From the NCBI GenBank assembly GCA_045106815.1, contig JBGCFG010000057.1, positions 62,001 through 126,000 of the forward strand: a stretch of 64,000 bases of DNA. The letters are read 5' to 3'. A program made the position numbers and the translations under genes. Source of the DNA: JAUIAI01 sp045106815. GTDB lineage: Bacteria > Pseudomonadota > Gammaproteobacteria > Burkholderiales > Burkholderiaceae_E. The notes below the pieces were generated by a model. That model saw only the letters and a program-made list of their open reading frames with translations. It searched no databases and was not told the origin of the DNA. Below are positions 9,375-18,472 of the stretch, one piece after another (position 1 is the first letter of the stretch; the number at the start of each line of letters is the position of its first letter).

Positions 9375-11270
9375 TTATTTGCGCGCTTTACTGCCCTTTC
9401 CGACTGATTTGCGTTTCGCCGGAGGTGCCGGTTTTGAACCGGTTTTTGCTTTGACGGCCGGCTTGGATTTGGCGGAACTATTCGACTTTGCGATTGTCTT
9501 CGGTGTTGCTGCCTTTGGCTTAACCGTCGCATTTCCCTTCGGTGCAGACTTGCGTTTCGGCTTTGGCGAAGCATTGACTGGCGCGCCAAGCGTGATCAGT
9601 TCTTCGGCATGTTCGCGCGTGGTCTTTGTGACACGGGCGCCGCCTAACATGCGAGCAATCTCTTCTATTCGAGCGCCGTCATTCAGCAGTGTTACCTCAC
9701 TATTTAAACCCCCGGCATCATCGCGCTTGGCAATTTGAAAGTGGCGGTGGGCACAGGCGGCAACCTGAGGGAGGTGGGTCACGGCAAGCACCTGCCGGGA
9801 CCGCCCCAGTTCTCGCATCATTTGTCCAATAGCGTCGGCCACGGCGCCACCGACGCCGGCATCAGCTTCGTCGAAAATCAAGGTATTGACCGGGTTTGCC
9901 TGAGCTGCGCTCACCGCAATCGCAAGCGAAACACGCGACAACTCTCCGCCTGATGCCACTTTACTGAGTGACTTTGGGCTCATCGACTGATGGCTCGCAA
10001 GCAGAAACTCTATCTTGTCGATGCCATTGGGGCCGGGCTCACTGGCCTCGAGGCTGATCTCAAACTTTGCTTTAGGCATACCGAGTCCGCCAAGCTGGGC
10101 CTGAACCGCCGCAGCCAGTTTTTTGGCAGTGGCTTTACGGGCACCTGACAGTGAAGTGGCCGTTTTCAAGAACGTATCGGCTAACACCTGTACGCGTGCC
10201 TCCAATGCTGCGAGATCTTGCGTGCGGTCAAGCTCGGCCAAACGCTCGCGCAACACTAGCGCCTTTTCTTCAAGTCCCTCGGGTTCGCAGCGAAGTTTGC
10301 GTGCCAGTTGAAACATATCGCTCACTCGACTCTCAACCTGTGCAAGGCGAGCGGGATCGAGGTCAACTGATTGCGCGTAAGCGTTTAGTTCAGAGGCCGC
10401 TTCATTGATTTGAATCTCGGCTGATTCCAGCATCGAAATAATGTTGGTGAGCGTCGAATCGTGCCTGGCTTGTTGGCGGAGTTGGCTGACGAGGTGCCCG
10501 AGTCGGTTGCGCAACGAGGCGTCGTCTTCAGTCAAAGCCGAATACGCTGCCTGAGTGGCTTCAATGAGGCCGGCAGCATTCGCCAATCGCATCTGTTCAT
10601 TGCTTAGCGAGGCCCATTCGTTTTCAGCCGGTTCAAGCGCGTCAATATCTTCGAGTTGCCAGCTGAGTTGTTCGCGTTCAGCCTGGATCTCTTCTTGCCG
10701 TGATTGTGCTGTTTCAAGCAAACGACGGGTGTCGCGCCACAGCGTCCAATCCTGGCGTAGTTGTGCGGCCAATTCGCCCGATTGGCCGTAGTCGTCAAGT
10801 AGCTGTCTCTGGCCATCGGACTTAAGCAGTGACTGTGACGCATGCTGTCCATGGATTTCGATGAGTTGTTCACCAAGCACCCGAAGTTGCGCAACAGTGA
10901 CTGGCGAGCCATTGATAAACGCCTTGCTACGACCATCAGCAGTGATGATCCGCCGTAGTTGCAACTCGGGCGTGTCAGGTTCCGATGCCGCCTCTCTTTC
11001 ATCTGCTAGTTCGCCTATAGCGAGTTCGTGCTCACGCAACCATTCAAGTACGTCAGTCGATGGCATGAATGCCGCAACAATCTCAGTTTGCCGCGCGCCT
11101 TCCCGAACCATTGCGGCATCACTGCGATTGCCCAGTGCCAGGCCAAGTGCGTCAAGCAAGATGGATTTGCCCGCGCCTGTTTCGCCGGACAACGCACAGA
11201 ATCCGCTTGTGAAGTCGATCTCGCCGCGCGAGACAATGACGAAATCTCTCAGATAAAGTGAGGTAAGCAT
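9375..11270 (-). CDS. recN: RecN, DNA repair ATPase with a basic C-terminal tail
   Basis: SMC-like protein for double-strand break repair, 631 residues. Walker A GETGAGKS is at 29-36, the ABC signature KVASGGELSRVSLA and Walker B TLIFDEADAGVGG follow, and the middle is coiled coil. RecN usually ends soon after the segment THAEELITLG. Here about 75 more residues follow, made almost only of Lys, Ala, Pro, Ser and Thr, like an H1-type tail. The gene lies 42 bases downstream of nadK on the same strand, the pairing seen in many betaproteobacteria. The tail could add non-specific DNA binding; that is inference. Confidence 0.95.
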   Translation of the reverse strand: MLTSLYLRDFVIVSRGEIDFTSGFCALSGETGAGKSILLDALGLALGNRSDAAMVREGARQTEIVAAFMPSTDVLEWLREHELAIGELADEREAASEPDTPELQLRRIITADGRSKAFINGSPVTVAQLRVLGEQLIEIHGQHASQSLLKSDGQRQLLDDYGQSGELAAQLRQDWTLWRDTRRLLETAQSRQEEIQAEREQLSWQLEDIDALEPAENEWASLSNEQMRLANAAGLIEATQAAYSALTEDDASLRNRLGHLVSQLRQQARHDSTLTNIISMLESAEIQINEAASELNAYAQSVDLDPARLAQVESRVSDMFQLARKLRCEPEGLEEKALVLRERLAELDRTQDLAALEARVQVLADTFLKTATSLSGARKATAKKLAAAVQAQLGGLGMPKAKFEISLEASEPGPNGIDKIEFLLASHQSMSPKSLSKVASGGELSRVSLAIAVSAAQANPVNTLIFDEADAGVGGAVADAIGQMMRELGRSRQVLAVTHLPQVAACAHRHFQIAKRDDAGGLNSEVTLLNDGARIEEIARMLGGARVTKTTREHAEELITLGAPVNASPKPKRKSAPKGNATVKPKAATPKTIAKSNSSAKSKPAVKAKTGSKPAPPAKRKSVGKGSKARK

Positions 11271-11312
11271 GGGGTGTCGGACGAGTTTGAGCGGCGTTTC
11301 AGCAACTTCTAT

Positions 11313-12224
11313 TCAACCGCGCTCTGATGTGGTGCGTGAGGCAGGTAATGGGAACTCATGCCAGCTTAGTTTGCTGCGCAAAGTGGAAAAGTAGCTATAA
11401 CCAGCCGGATGAAGAAACTCAACCGTCAGTGCTGATCGGACGACGAGAATGTCATCGCCCGTATGAAGATCTTCGAATACCTGCATGTCGCAACTGACTC
11501 TTGGCTCTCGACAGTCAACGACCTGAATTCTGATATTGACGTCGTCAGGCAGGCATATCGGACGATTAGACAACGACTGAGGCGCAACCGGCACCATAAC
11601 GAGCCCGGTCAGGCGCGGGTGCAGGATGGGCCCGTTGGCAGATAGGGCATAAGCTGTCGAACCAGTCGGCGTCGCGACAATCAGGCCGTCAGCCCGCTGT
11701 GTGTACATATAGGTGTCATCGACATGGACCTCAAGCTCGATCATGCCTGAGCGTGATGAGCGATTAATCACCACATCATTCATCGCGGTATCGGACCAGA
11801 CAACTTCACCATCGCGCAAGGCTTGGGCGGTGAGCATTGAGCGGTGTTCTGACACATATTGACCATTGAGCACTGCATCGAGCGCATCAGGCCAGACGTC
11901 ATGGGGAATATCGGTAATGAAGCCAAGTCGCCCCTGGTTAATACCCACCAGCGGTACGCCAAGCCCGGCCAGTTGGCGGGCAAGTCCCAGCATTGTGCCG
12001 TCACCGCCGATCACGATTGCGAGGTCGGCGGCCTGTCCAATATCGGCGGTATTCACAGTTTCATGCCCTGACGAGTCATCTAGCCATTCAGCGGTATCGG
12101 CTTCAATCAGGACCTTGTGACCGCGTTCATCTAAAAACGTCGCAATCGCCTCCACGCTGCCAGCGGCCTTGTCAGACTGGTAGCGGCCCACCAGAACGAT
12201 GCGTTTGAAATTAGGATGGCTCAT
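11313..12224 (-). CDS. nadK: NAD kinase
   Basis: Phosphorylates NAD to NADP in the cytoplasm; 303 residues, normal for the family. The GGDGT motif is at residues 73-77, followed by the NQGRLGF and NDVVINR segments and the TPTGSTAYALSANGPI loop that binds substrate. It starts at ATG 12224. It is upstream of recN on the same strand, probably in one transcript. Confidence 0.96.
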   Translation of the reverse strand: MSHPNFKRIVLVGRYQSDKAAGSVEAIATFLDERGHKVLIEADTAEWLDDSSGHETVNTADIGQAADLAIVIGGDGTMLGLARQLAGLGVPLVGINQGRLGFITDIPHDVWPDALDAVLNGQYVSEHRSMLTAQALRDGEVVWSDTAMNDVVINRSSRSGMIELEVHVDDTYMYTQRADGLIVATPTGSTAYALSANGPILHPRLTGLVMVPVAPQSLSNRPICLPDDVNIRIQVVDCREPRVSCDMQVFEDLHTGDDILVVRSALTVEFLHPAGYSYFSTLRSKLSWHEFPLPASRTTSERG

Positions 12225-12302
12225 CCTGTCGATTAGAGCATAGTCATCAGGGTGAGCAACTTGGCGTCTGGTAAATGGGGTTTCGGATTTGGCACAGGCT
12301 AG

Positions 12303-12746
12303 TTATCTGTGGACCAGAACCGGAATCTGGCAATGCGCAAGGACCTTGCTGGTTTCGCTCCCAAGCAAAAGGTTCTTAAGGCCGCCGCGCCCATGTGACG
12401 CCATTACGATCAGGTCTGCGCGTACGCTGCGTGCTGTTGCAATGACGCCCTGGTGAACGCTGACGTCGAATACGGTTTCGGTCGTACAGCTTATGCCCAT
12501 TGGTTCGGCCATCTCGATGACGCTCGCCAGTACGCTTGCAGACTGGCTTCGGGCCTCAGCTTCTACTTCTTCAGGATTGTGCAAAAAGGCCGCCGGCACC
12601 TCAACCGCAACGGCCGGTTGATAGGGCGGTTGCACGTTGACAGCTGTGACTTGTGCATTGAAATCTCGAGCAAGGCGCAGTGCCGCCCGCACGGCTTTTG
12701 AAGCGAGTTCGGAGCCATCGGTGGCCACCAGGATATTCCGATACAT
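12303..12746 (-). CDS. Universal stress protein (UspA family)
   Basis: A 147-residue single-domain Usp. It starts MYRNILVATDGSELA, and ends with the ATP-binding pattern GRGGLKNLLLGSETSKVL (G-2x-G-9x-G-S type). A longer reading upstream exists but has no family match, so ATG 12746 is chosen. It is divergent from the cation/proton antiporter, whose start lies 90 bases away, so the two probably share a control region and may both respond to stress. Confidence 0.93.
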   Translation of the reverse strand: MYRNILVATDGSELASKAVRAALRLARDFNAQVTAVNVQPPYQPAVAVEVPAAFLHNPEEVEAEARSQSASVLASVIEMAEPMGISCTTETVFDVSVHQGVIATARSVRADLIVMASHGRGGLKNLLLGSETSKVLAHCQIPVLVHR

Positions 12747-12835
12747 GGCGTTGTTTCTCATCCACGAGCTACAGGCAACCCGAGTATAGAATGCCTGACG
12801 ATTGGTTGGCCATTGAGTCGGGAGAAACAAACGTA

Positions 12836-14728
12836 ATGCAGTTGGCTTTAGCCGCGATTATCGTCCTGGGCGTGCTCTCGCACTGGCTTGCCTGGCGACT
12901 CAGGTTGCCGGCGATTTTGTTCCTGCTACTTGTAGGTATCCTGATCGGCCCGACTTTTGGTCTCATTCAGCCAGATGCGCTCTTTGGGGATGCCCTGTTT
13001 GGCCTGGTCTCGCTGGCGGTGGCAATCATCTTGTTTGAGGGAAGTCTGACCCTGCGTTGGTCAGAACTGCGCGGCATTGGCTCAGCGGTCTGGGGACTGG
13101 TCTCTGTGGGCGCTGCGATTACCTTTTTTCTAATTGCCTATGCTGCCCACTGGGTCATGGATATCTCATTGCCCGTGGCCTATATGCTGGGGGCCATTTG
13201 TAGCGTTACAGGGCCAACGGTGGTTGTGCCGATGTTGCGAGCAATCAGACCCACCAGCGGTGTCTCCAAGACGCTCCGTTGGGAGGGCATCGTGATTGAC
13301 CCGATTGGCGCGATGCTTGCCGTATTGACACTCGAATTTATTCGCACCCAAGATATCGGCCCTGCGCTTGTGGCGATCGCAATCCTGATTGTGTCGGGTC
13401 TGGTAGCAGGTTTTATCGCCGCGGCTTTGCTAGCCTATCTGCTGCGCTACCACCTGGTGCCTTGGTACATGCGTGACATCACCGCGCTGGCGTTTGTTGT
13501 TGCCGCGTTTGCTGGTGCCAACTACTTTGCCCATGAGGCTGGTTTGCTTGCCGTCACCGTGATGGGGATTGCGCTTGCAAATGTGAAGCAAATCAGTGTT
13601 GATGACATCCTGGAGTTCAAAGAAAGCCTCACTCTTTTGCTGGTGGCGATTCTGTTCATCACGCTTGCGGCCCGACTCGACTTCGATGACTTCACCAGTC
13701 TTAACTGGCGGCTTGGGGCTTTTCTGGCAATCATCATGCTGGTCATCCGGCCGATTGCCGTGTTCGCTTCGACAGCGTTGTCAACGCTAACCTGGCGAGA
13801 AAAGATACTCATAAGCTGGATCTCACCTCGCGGCATCGTGGCGGCTGTTGTCGGAGCGTTGTTTGCGCTTGAACTGGGCATCTTGAATGTGCCGGATGCA
13901 GATCTCATCGTGCCGATTGTGTTCTGCGTCATCATCGCCACAGTCGTGATCCAAAGTGCGACCGCAGGCTGGCTTTCGCGCGTTCTCGATTTGTCGAGCC
14001 CTGAGCCAAACGGGGTGATTATTCTTGGCGCGACGGCAGCGAATCGTTCGTTTGCGAAAAAGCTCGCTGACCGCGGTTTCAACATCCTGCTCGCCGATAC
14101 CGACTGGAGCGAGGTACGCAAGGCGCGCATGGATGGTTTGAATACTTATTTCGGACAAATCGTTTCCGATCATGCCGAAGGCGCGATCGACCACGGCAAC
14201 ATTGGCTACATGTTGGGTATGTCGGCGCGAAGCTATAAGAACCTGCTCGCGTCGGTTCACTTCAGACCGGAGCTGGGCGGCACCGGCGTCTTCGTACTCG
14301 ATGTCAAAGAGCCCGGGTCTACCAATCGGTCGCAGGAACTGGTGGGTAACTTGAAAGTACCTATGCTGTTTGGTGAAGATATGCACTATGGTGAATTCGA
14401 ACGTTTGCATTCTGAAGGCGGTGAGTTCCGAGTGACCCGCTTTACTGATGAGTTTTCGTTCACGGACTACCGAGATGCTTTGCCAGGCAAGACCTACCCG
14501 CTGCTAGGCATCGATCCGAATGGCCGTCTGGTTCCCTTCACTGACAGTGGACGTCCCACGTTAAAGTCGGGTTGGCAGCTCATGGCGCTCTGGCCGCGTG
14601 AGACGATTGAAACAGAACGTGAACAGCGGGCAGATCGTGAGCGGCTCAAGGCCGACGGCACTGATCAGCAGTCTTCTGGTGACAAAACGGGCAAAGATCA
14701 GCCTGGGCAAGCGCCAGCAGCAGGCTAG
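12836..14728 (+). CDS. Cation/proton antiporter of the CPA1/NhaP type with a C-terminal nucleotide-binding domain
   Basis: About 630 residues. The first 400 form a membrane domain of some twelve segments with the exchanger markers LLLVGILIGPTFGL, FEGSLTLRW and GPTVVVPMLR. From about residue 405 a Rossmann-like TrkA-N domain begins (GVIILGATAANRSFAKKLADRG), which in relatives senses NAD(H). The tail is polar. It likely exchanges Na+ or K+ for H+ across the inner membrane. ATG 12836 is preferred because GGGAG lies at 12820-12824 and the next residues enter the first membrane segment; ATG 12791 is possible. This pair interrupts the nadK/hrcA neighbourhood. Confidence 0.88.
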   Translation: MQLALAAIIVLGVLSHWLAWRLRLPAILFLLLVGILIGPTFGLIQPDALFGDALFGLVSLAVAIILFEGSLTLRWSELRGIGSAVWGLVSVGAAITFFLIAYAAHWVMDISLPVAYMLGAICSVTGPTVVVPMLRAIRPTSGVSKTLRWEGIVIDPIGAMLAVLTLEFIRTQDIGPALVAIAILIVSGLVAGFIAAALLAYLLRYHLVPWYMRDITALAFVVAAFAGANYFAHEAGLLAVTVMGIALANVKQISVDDILEFKESLTLLLVAILFITLAARLDFDDFTSLNWRLGAFLAIIMLVIRPIAVFASTALSTLTWREKILISWISPRGIVAAVVGALFALELGILNVPDADLIVPIVFCVIIATVVIQSATAGWLSRVLDLSSPEPNGVIILGATAANRSFAKKLADRGFNILLADTDWSEVRKARMDGLNTYFGQIVSDHAEGAIDHGNIGYMLGMSARSYKNLLASVHFRPELGGTGVFVLDVKEPGSTNRSQELVGNLKVPMLFGEDMHYGEFERLHSEGGEFRVTRFTDEFSFTDYRDALPGKTYPLLGIDPNGRLVPFTDSGRPTLKSGWQLMALWPRETIETEREQRADRERLKADGTDQQSSGDKTGKDQPGQAPAAG

Positions 14729-14854
14729 GGCGCCAGTGGCCCGGCGCCGCTACCAGCATGACCCTCAAGCACCACAAGCGTATGTGGACTCAACAGGACC
14801 TACTCGTCGGGTCATCTGCAGGCAGTTCAGCCGGCTGGCCTACAATCAGTGGTT

Positions 14855-15919
14855 ATGGATGAGCGCGCGCAAACCCTACTGAAGGCATTAATTGAGCGAT
14901 ACATCACCGATGGCCAGCCGGTGGGTTCGCGTACCTTGTCGCGCCATTCAAGCCTGGAACTGTCCGCCGCCAGTATCCGTAACATCATGGCCGACCTCGA
15001 AGATATGGGGCTCATAGAAAGCCCCCACACGTCCGCAGGCCGCGTACCAACGCCAAAGGGTTACCGACTATTCGTTGACAACCTTCTGACGGTTGCGCCG
15101 GTTGACCTGGATCAGGCTGATGAGATTCGCGGCCACCTGAAAGACGATCAGCCAACGAGGCTTATTTCGAGTGCTGCAGGCCTGCTGTCAACGCTCTCGC
15201 ATTTTGCGGGTGTGGTGACGACACCCAAGAAGGCCTCAACCTTTAGCCAGATCGAGTTTGTGCGGCTGTCTGACCGACGCATTTTGCTCATCATCGTGAC
15301 ACCAGACGGTGATGTTCAAAATCGAATACTTGAGTTGGAGCATGAGTACTCAAGCAGTGAGCTTATCGAGGCTGCCAATTACATCAATCAGGAATTTGCC
15401 GGCCATGCGCTGGAAGAGATTCGTATTCGCTTGAGTTCAGAGATCGGACAGCTGCGGGCCGATATCACCGAGCTAATGCGCTCGGCGGTTGAAGCGGGGC
15501 AAGATGCGCTCAATGAGGAGCCCAAGGAGCCGGTAGTCATTTCGGGAGAGCGCAATTTGTTGGAAGTCGCTGACCTCTCACAAAACATCGACCGCTTGCG
15601 ATCATTGTTTGATTTGTTCGATCAGAAAAAACGCCTCATCACGCTGCTTGACGCGACTAACCAGGCTCATGGTGTACAGATTTTTATTGGTGGAGAGTCA
15701 GATCTCATGCCTCACGATCACTTGAGTATCGTGACCGCGCCCTATCAGATTGACGGCCGGATCGTTGGGACGCTGGGCGTCGTCGGCCCCACTCGAATGG
15801 CCTACGATCGCGTTATCCCGATTGTTGACGTCACTGCCAAGCTGGTGAGTGCGGCCTTGAATCAGCGTAACCAGATTTCCGGTCGTCCCTACGGCCAGGG
15901 TAAGGACCTGCCTGAATGA
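14855..15919 (+). CDS. hrcA: HrcA, heat-inducible transcription repressor
   Basis: Repressor that binds CIRCE elements upstream of chaperonin genes and is activated by GroEL. 354 residues starting MDERAQTLLKALIERYI, with an N-terminal winged helix (residues about 18-70, SRTLSRHSSLELSAASIRNIMADLE) and the PTPKGYR motif. The ATG at 14855 fits the family start better than the GTG two codons earlier. Its stop overlaps the hemH start by 4 nt. I found no CIRCE repeat in this window, so its target is probably groESL elsewhere. Confidence 0.95.
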   Translation: MDERAQTLLKALIERYITDGQPVGSRTLSRHSSLELSAASIRNIMADLEDMGLIESPHTSAGRVPTPKGYRLFVDNLLTVAPVDLDQADEIRGHLKDDQPTRLISSAAGLLSTLSHFAGVVTTPKKASTFSQIEFVRLSDRRILLIIVTPDGDVQNRILELEHEYSSSELIEAANYINQEFAGHALEEIRIRLSSEIGQLRADITELMRSAVEAGQDALNEEPKEPVVISGERNLLEVADLSQNIDRLRSLFDLFDQKKRLITLLDATNQAHGVQIFIGGESDLMPHDHLSIVTAPYQIDGRIVGTLGVVGPTRMAYDRVIPIVDVTAKLVSAALNQRNQISGRPYGQGKDLPE

Positions 15920-17028
15920 GTCGTTTCTCTTCCGCCGAAAACTTTCATCACGGACTTAAGGAAAGGTGTGGCGTCTTGCTCGTACAGCTTGGCACGCCCA
16001 GTGCGCCCGAGCCTGGCCCCGTCCGGCGTTACCTGAAGCAGTTTCTGTCTGACCCGCGGGTGGTGGAGATTCCGCGAGTGGTGTGGTGGCCGATTCTGAA
16101 CGGCATCATCCTGCGAACGCGTCCGCGTCGCTCCGCTGAGAAATACGCATCAATATGGGCAAAGGACGGCTCGCCGTTGCTGATCAATACTGCCGCTCAG
16201 GCAAAGATGACACAAGGCTATTTGGGCGACGCCGGGGTTGATGTCGTGGTTTCGTATGCGATGCGCTACGGCGAGCCTTCCATTGAGACTCAGCTTGCCG
16301 CTTTGCGCGAGCAAAACGTGACGCGCTTACTGATCGTACCGATGTACCCCCAGTTTGCCGGATCAACAACCGCGACGGTGTTTGATGAAGTTACCCGGGT
16401 TCTCAGTGGGTGGCGTAACTTGCCTGAGGTTCGGTTCATCCGAAATTTTCACCACTTCAAGCCCTACATTGAGGCCCTGGCTGCTCACGTACGCAAGCAT
16501 TGGGGACAGGAAGGGCCACCCGACAAGCTACTCATGAGTTTTCATGGGGTGCCCAGACAGACCTTGCTCGATGGCGATCCCTACCATTGCGAGTGTCACG
16601 CCACTGCGCGCTGGCTCGCGGCAGAACTGAACCTGCCCGAAGACCGCTGGCAGCTTAGTTTTCAGTCGCGTTTTGGGCGTGCGAAGTGGCTGGAGCCGTA
16701 TACCGATGGCATGCTTGAGCAACTGGGCAAAGACGGCACCAAGCGAGTGGATGTTGTTTGTCCCGGCTTCGTCGTCGATTGTCTTGAAACCCTGGAAGAG
16801 ATCGCCATTGAAGGACGCGAAACCTACGAGGAATCTGGTGGTCAGGGGTTTCGATACATCCCCTGTTTAAATGACGAACCGGTGTTTGTGAGTGCCCTGA
16901 GCGAACTCATCAAGGGGCACTTACACGGTTGGCCGGTCGATCGCGTGAGGGCTGTGGCAGAAGACCCTCGCGAGGTGGCGGCCAAGGCCAGGAGTGAACG
17001 TGCGCTGGCTCTCGGAGCGGAGCGCTAG
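15916..17028 (+). CDS. hemH: Ferrochelatase
   Basis: Inserts Fe2+ into protoporphyrin IX, the last step of haem synthesis; 370 residues, normal for bacterial HemH. Markers are GVLLVQLGTPSAPEP, the active-site His in SFHGVPRQTL and the DPYHCECHATA segment, then FVVDCLETLEEIA. It is translationally coupled to hrcA by an ATGA overlap. Haem supply is relevant to the c-type cytochromes encoded later in the window. Confidence 0.96.
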   Translation: MSRFSSAENFHHGLKERCGVLLVQLGTPSAPEPGPVRRYLKQFLSDPRVVEIPRVVWWPILNGIILRTRPRRSAEKYASIWAKDGSPLLINTAAQAKMTQGYLGDAGVDVVVSYAMRYGEPSIETQLAALREQNVTRLLIVPMYPQFAGSTTATVFDEVTRVLSGWRNLPEVRFIRNFHHFKPYIEALAAHVRKHWGQEGPPDKLLMSFHGVPRQTLLDGDPYHCECHATARWLAAELNLPEDRWQLSFQSRFGRAKWLEPYTDGMLEQLGKDGTKRVDVVCPGFVVDCLETLEEIAIEGRETYEESGGQGFRYIPCLNDEPVFVSALSELIKGHLHGWPVDRVRAVAEDPREVAAKARSERALALGAER

Positions 17029-17042
17029 GCGAGTGCGTGCGC

Positions 17043-17073
17043 CAGTGGCTGACTAGCAAGGGCTCAGCCACTG
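17043..17073. terminator. Hairpin between the convergent hemH and LysM genes
   Basis: A perfect 10-bp inverted repeat, CAGTGGCTGA and TCAGCCACTG, separated by 11 bases, lies in the 62-base gap between two converging genes. There is no long T run on either side, so efficiency is uncertain. Confidence 0.55.
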
Positions 17074-17090
17074 ACATGTTTGCCTAAGCT

Positions 17091-17576
17091 TCAGGCGCTT
17101 GTGAGCGGTGGAATCCTCAACACCTGCCCTGGGTAGATCTTGTCAGGGTCGGACAGCATCGGCTTGTTGGCTTCAAAGATCACGGGGTACTTCATGGCAT
17201 CCCCGTAAACCGCTTTAGCAATCTTTGACAATGAATCGCCGCTCACAACGGTGTGATAGGTCGATTCCGGATCTGCCTGAGCAACCGTCAGTTGGTCGTG
17301 AACCTGCGCCACACCGGCCACGTTGCCGCAGCAAAGCACGATCTTCTCGCGGGTTTCCTGATTAGCCGCTTCGCCAGACACGGTGACGCTCGAGTCACCG
17401 GGGTTGAAGCTCACGTCCAGACCGTCGGCCGAGAGGTTCTGGCTATGAATGTATTCCTTGATCGCGTTTGCGGCGGCATCATTTTTCGCGCTGCCAGCCG
17501 CGGGTTCGGCGGCCTTGGCGTCTGACCCACCAAAAAGTTTCTCGCCGGCGTCCTGGATGAATGACAAAAGACCCAT
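17091..17576 (-). CDS. BON-LysM domain protein (YgaU/Kbp-like)
   Basis: 161 residues without a signal peptide. A BON domain (about residues 38-95, including DGLDVSFNPGDSSVTVSGEA) is followed by a LysM domain (about 107-158, YHTVVSGDSLSKIAKAVYGD). The E. coli homologue Kbp/YgaU is a cytoplasmic potassium-binding protein, so a cytosolic role is likelier than cell-wall binding. Start ATG 17576 is supported by a strong AAAAGGAG site just upstream. It is convergent with hemH and divergent from grpE. Confidence 0.9.
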   Translation of the reverse strand: MGLLSFIQDAGEKLFGGSDAKAAEPAAGSAKNDAAANAIKEYIHSQNLSADGLDVSFNPGDSSVTVSGEAANQETREKIVLCCGNVAGVAQVHDQLTVAQADPESTYHTVVSGDSLSKIAKAVYGDAMKYPVIFEANKPMLSDPDKIYPGQVLRIPPLTSA

Positions 17577-17653
17577 GGTTTTCTCCTTTTGGTTTTGAGA
17601 TCTTGAACGAGCGCAAGGTATCACGCTGAGCTCGATTTTTTCTGCACTTGACG

Positions 17654-17683
17654 CTTGAAATCTCGAGCATTGGCCCCACCTAT
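17654..17683 (+). promoter_or_regulatory. Sigma-32-type heat shock promoter of grpE
   Basis: CTTGAAA at 17654-17660 and CCCCACCTAT at 17674-17683, 13 bases apart, closely match the RpoH promoter pattern (CTTGAA, then CCCCAT-T). It lies 35 bases before the grpE start. Confidence 0.8.
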
Positions 17684-17717
17684 GGCGGGTCTTTGACCTA
17701 AGTGCTTGTTTTATAAC

Positions 17718-18395
17718 ATGATGAACCCTCCCAACAATGACCGGACCGAGCCATTTATTGGTGGTGACGATCCTACCGCAGGCGCTGGTGACTCTCGTGA
17801 GGCTGCCGATCTACCGCGCCAGCAACCCACTGGCCCTCAGGCCGCACCTGCTGCTCGCAGCCAAGAATTCGATCTGCCAGATTCGGACCAGCCAGAACCG
17901 GCTGTTTCGAGCCCGGAGACTGAGATTGCTCAGCTTAGCGGCGAGATCACGCAGCTGAAGGCTCAATTGGCTGAGATGCACGACCGGCAGCTGCGGCAGG
18001 CGGCCGAGATGGAGAACGTTAGACGCCGGGCCGCCGACGATGTCAGTAAGGCACATAAGTTTTCAATTGAGTCGTTCGCAGAGTCACTGATCCCCGTGGT
18101 CGATAGTCTCGAGATGGCGCTTAAAGTTGAGTCACCAACCGCAGAGTCCCTGAAAGAGGGAACGGAAGCGACGCTCAGGCAATTGATGAGCGCGTTTGAA
18201 AAAAACAAGCTCAGCTCAATCGAGCCGGCAGGCGAGAAATTCGACCCTAATCTTCATCAAGCCATATCAATGGTGCCCTCAGACGCCGTTGATCCGCCGG
18301 TGCCGGCCAACCATGTCGCTACGGTTCTGCAAAAAGGCTACCTAATTAATGACCGGGTGCTCCGTCCAGCACTTGTAACGGTTGTGCAGGCTTGA
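17718..18395 (+). CDS. grpE: GrpE, nucleotide exchange factor of DnaK
   Basis: 225 residues. The first 75 are polar, acidic and probably disordered; a long coiled coil follows (about 75-130, IAQLSGEITQLKAQLAEM and QAAEMENVRRRAADD), then the beta domain with NLHQAISMVPSDAVD. GrpE releases ADP from DnaK. ATG 17718 is chosen over an upstream TTG because both are in frame and the ATG gives the normal length. The stop codon lies inside the upstream box of the dnaK heat-shock promoter. Confidence 0.95.
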   Translation: MMNPPNNDRTEPFIGGDDPTAGAGDSREAADLPRQQPTGPQAAPAARSQEFDLPDSDQPEPAVSSPETEIAQLSGEITQLKAQLAEMHDRQLRQAAEMENVRRRAADDVSKAHKFSIESFAESLIPVVDSLEMALKVESPTAESLKEGTEATLRQLMSAFEKNKLSSIEPAGEKFDPNLHQAISMVPSDAVDPPVPANHVATVLQKGYLINDRVLRPALVTVVQA

Positions 18396-18420
18396 ATCAG
18401 ATCATCTCGGACCCACTTAA
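18391..18420 (+). promoter_or_regulatory. Sigma-32-type heat shock promoter of dnaK
   Basis: CTTGAAT at 18391-18397 and ACCCACTTA at 18411-18419, 13 bases apart, repeat the geometry of the grpE promoter. The grpE stop codon TGA (18393-18395) is embedded in the upstream box. The dnaK start is 53 bases further on. Confidence 0.7.
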
Positions 18421-18472
18421 ATAACAAATTAAATTAGCTCGCTATCGGGCACGTTGAATAGGAATCAGAGTT

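Noticed and set aside
14729..18472. CIRCE element for HrcA
   Set aside because: I looked for TTAGCACTC-9-GAGTGCTAA near hrcA, grpE and dnaK and found none; sigma-32-like promoters explain the control instead.
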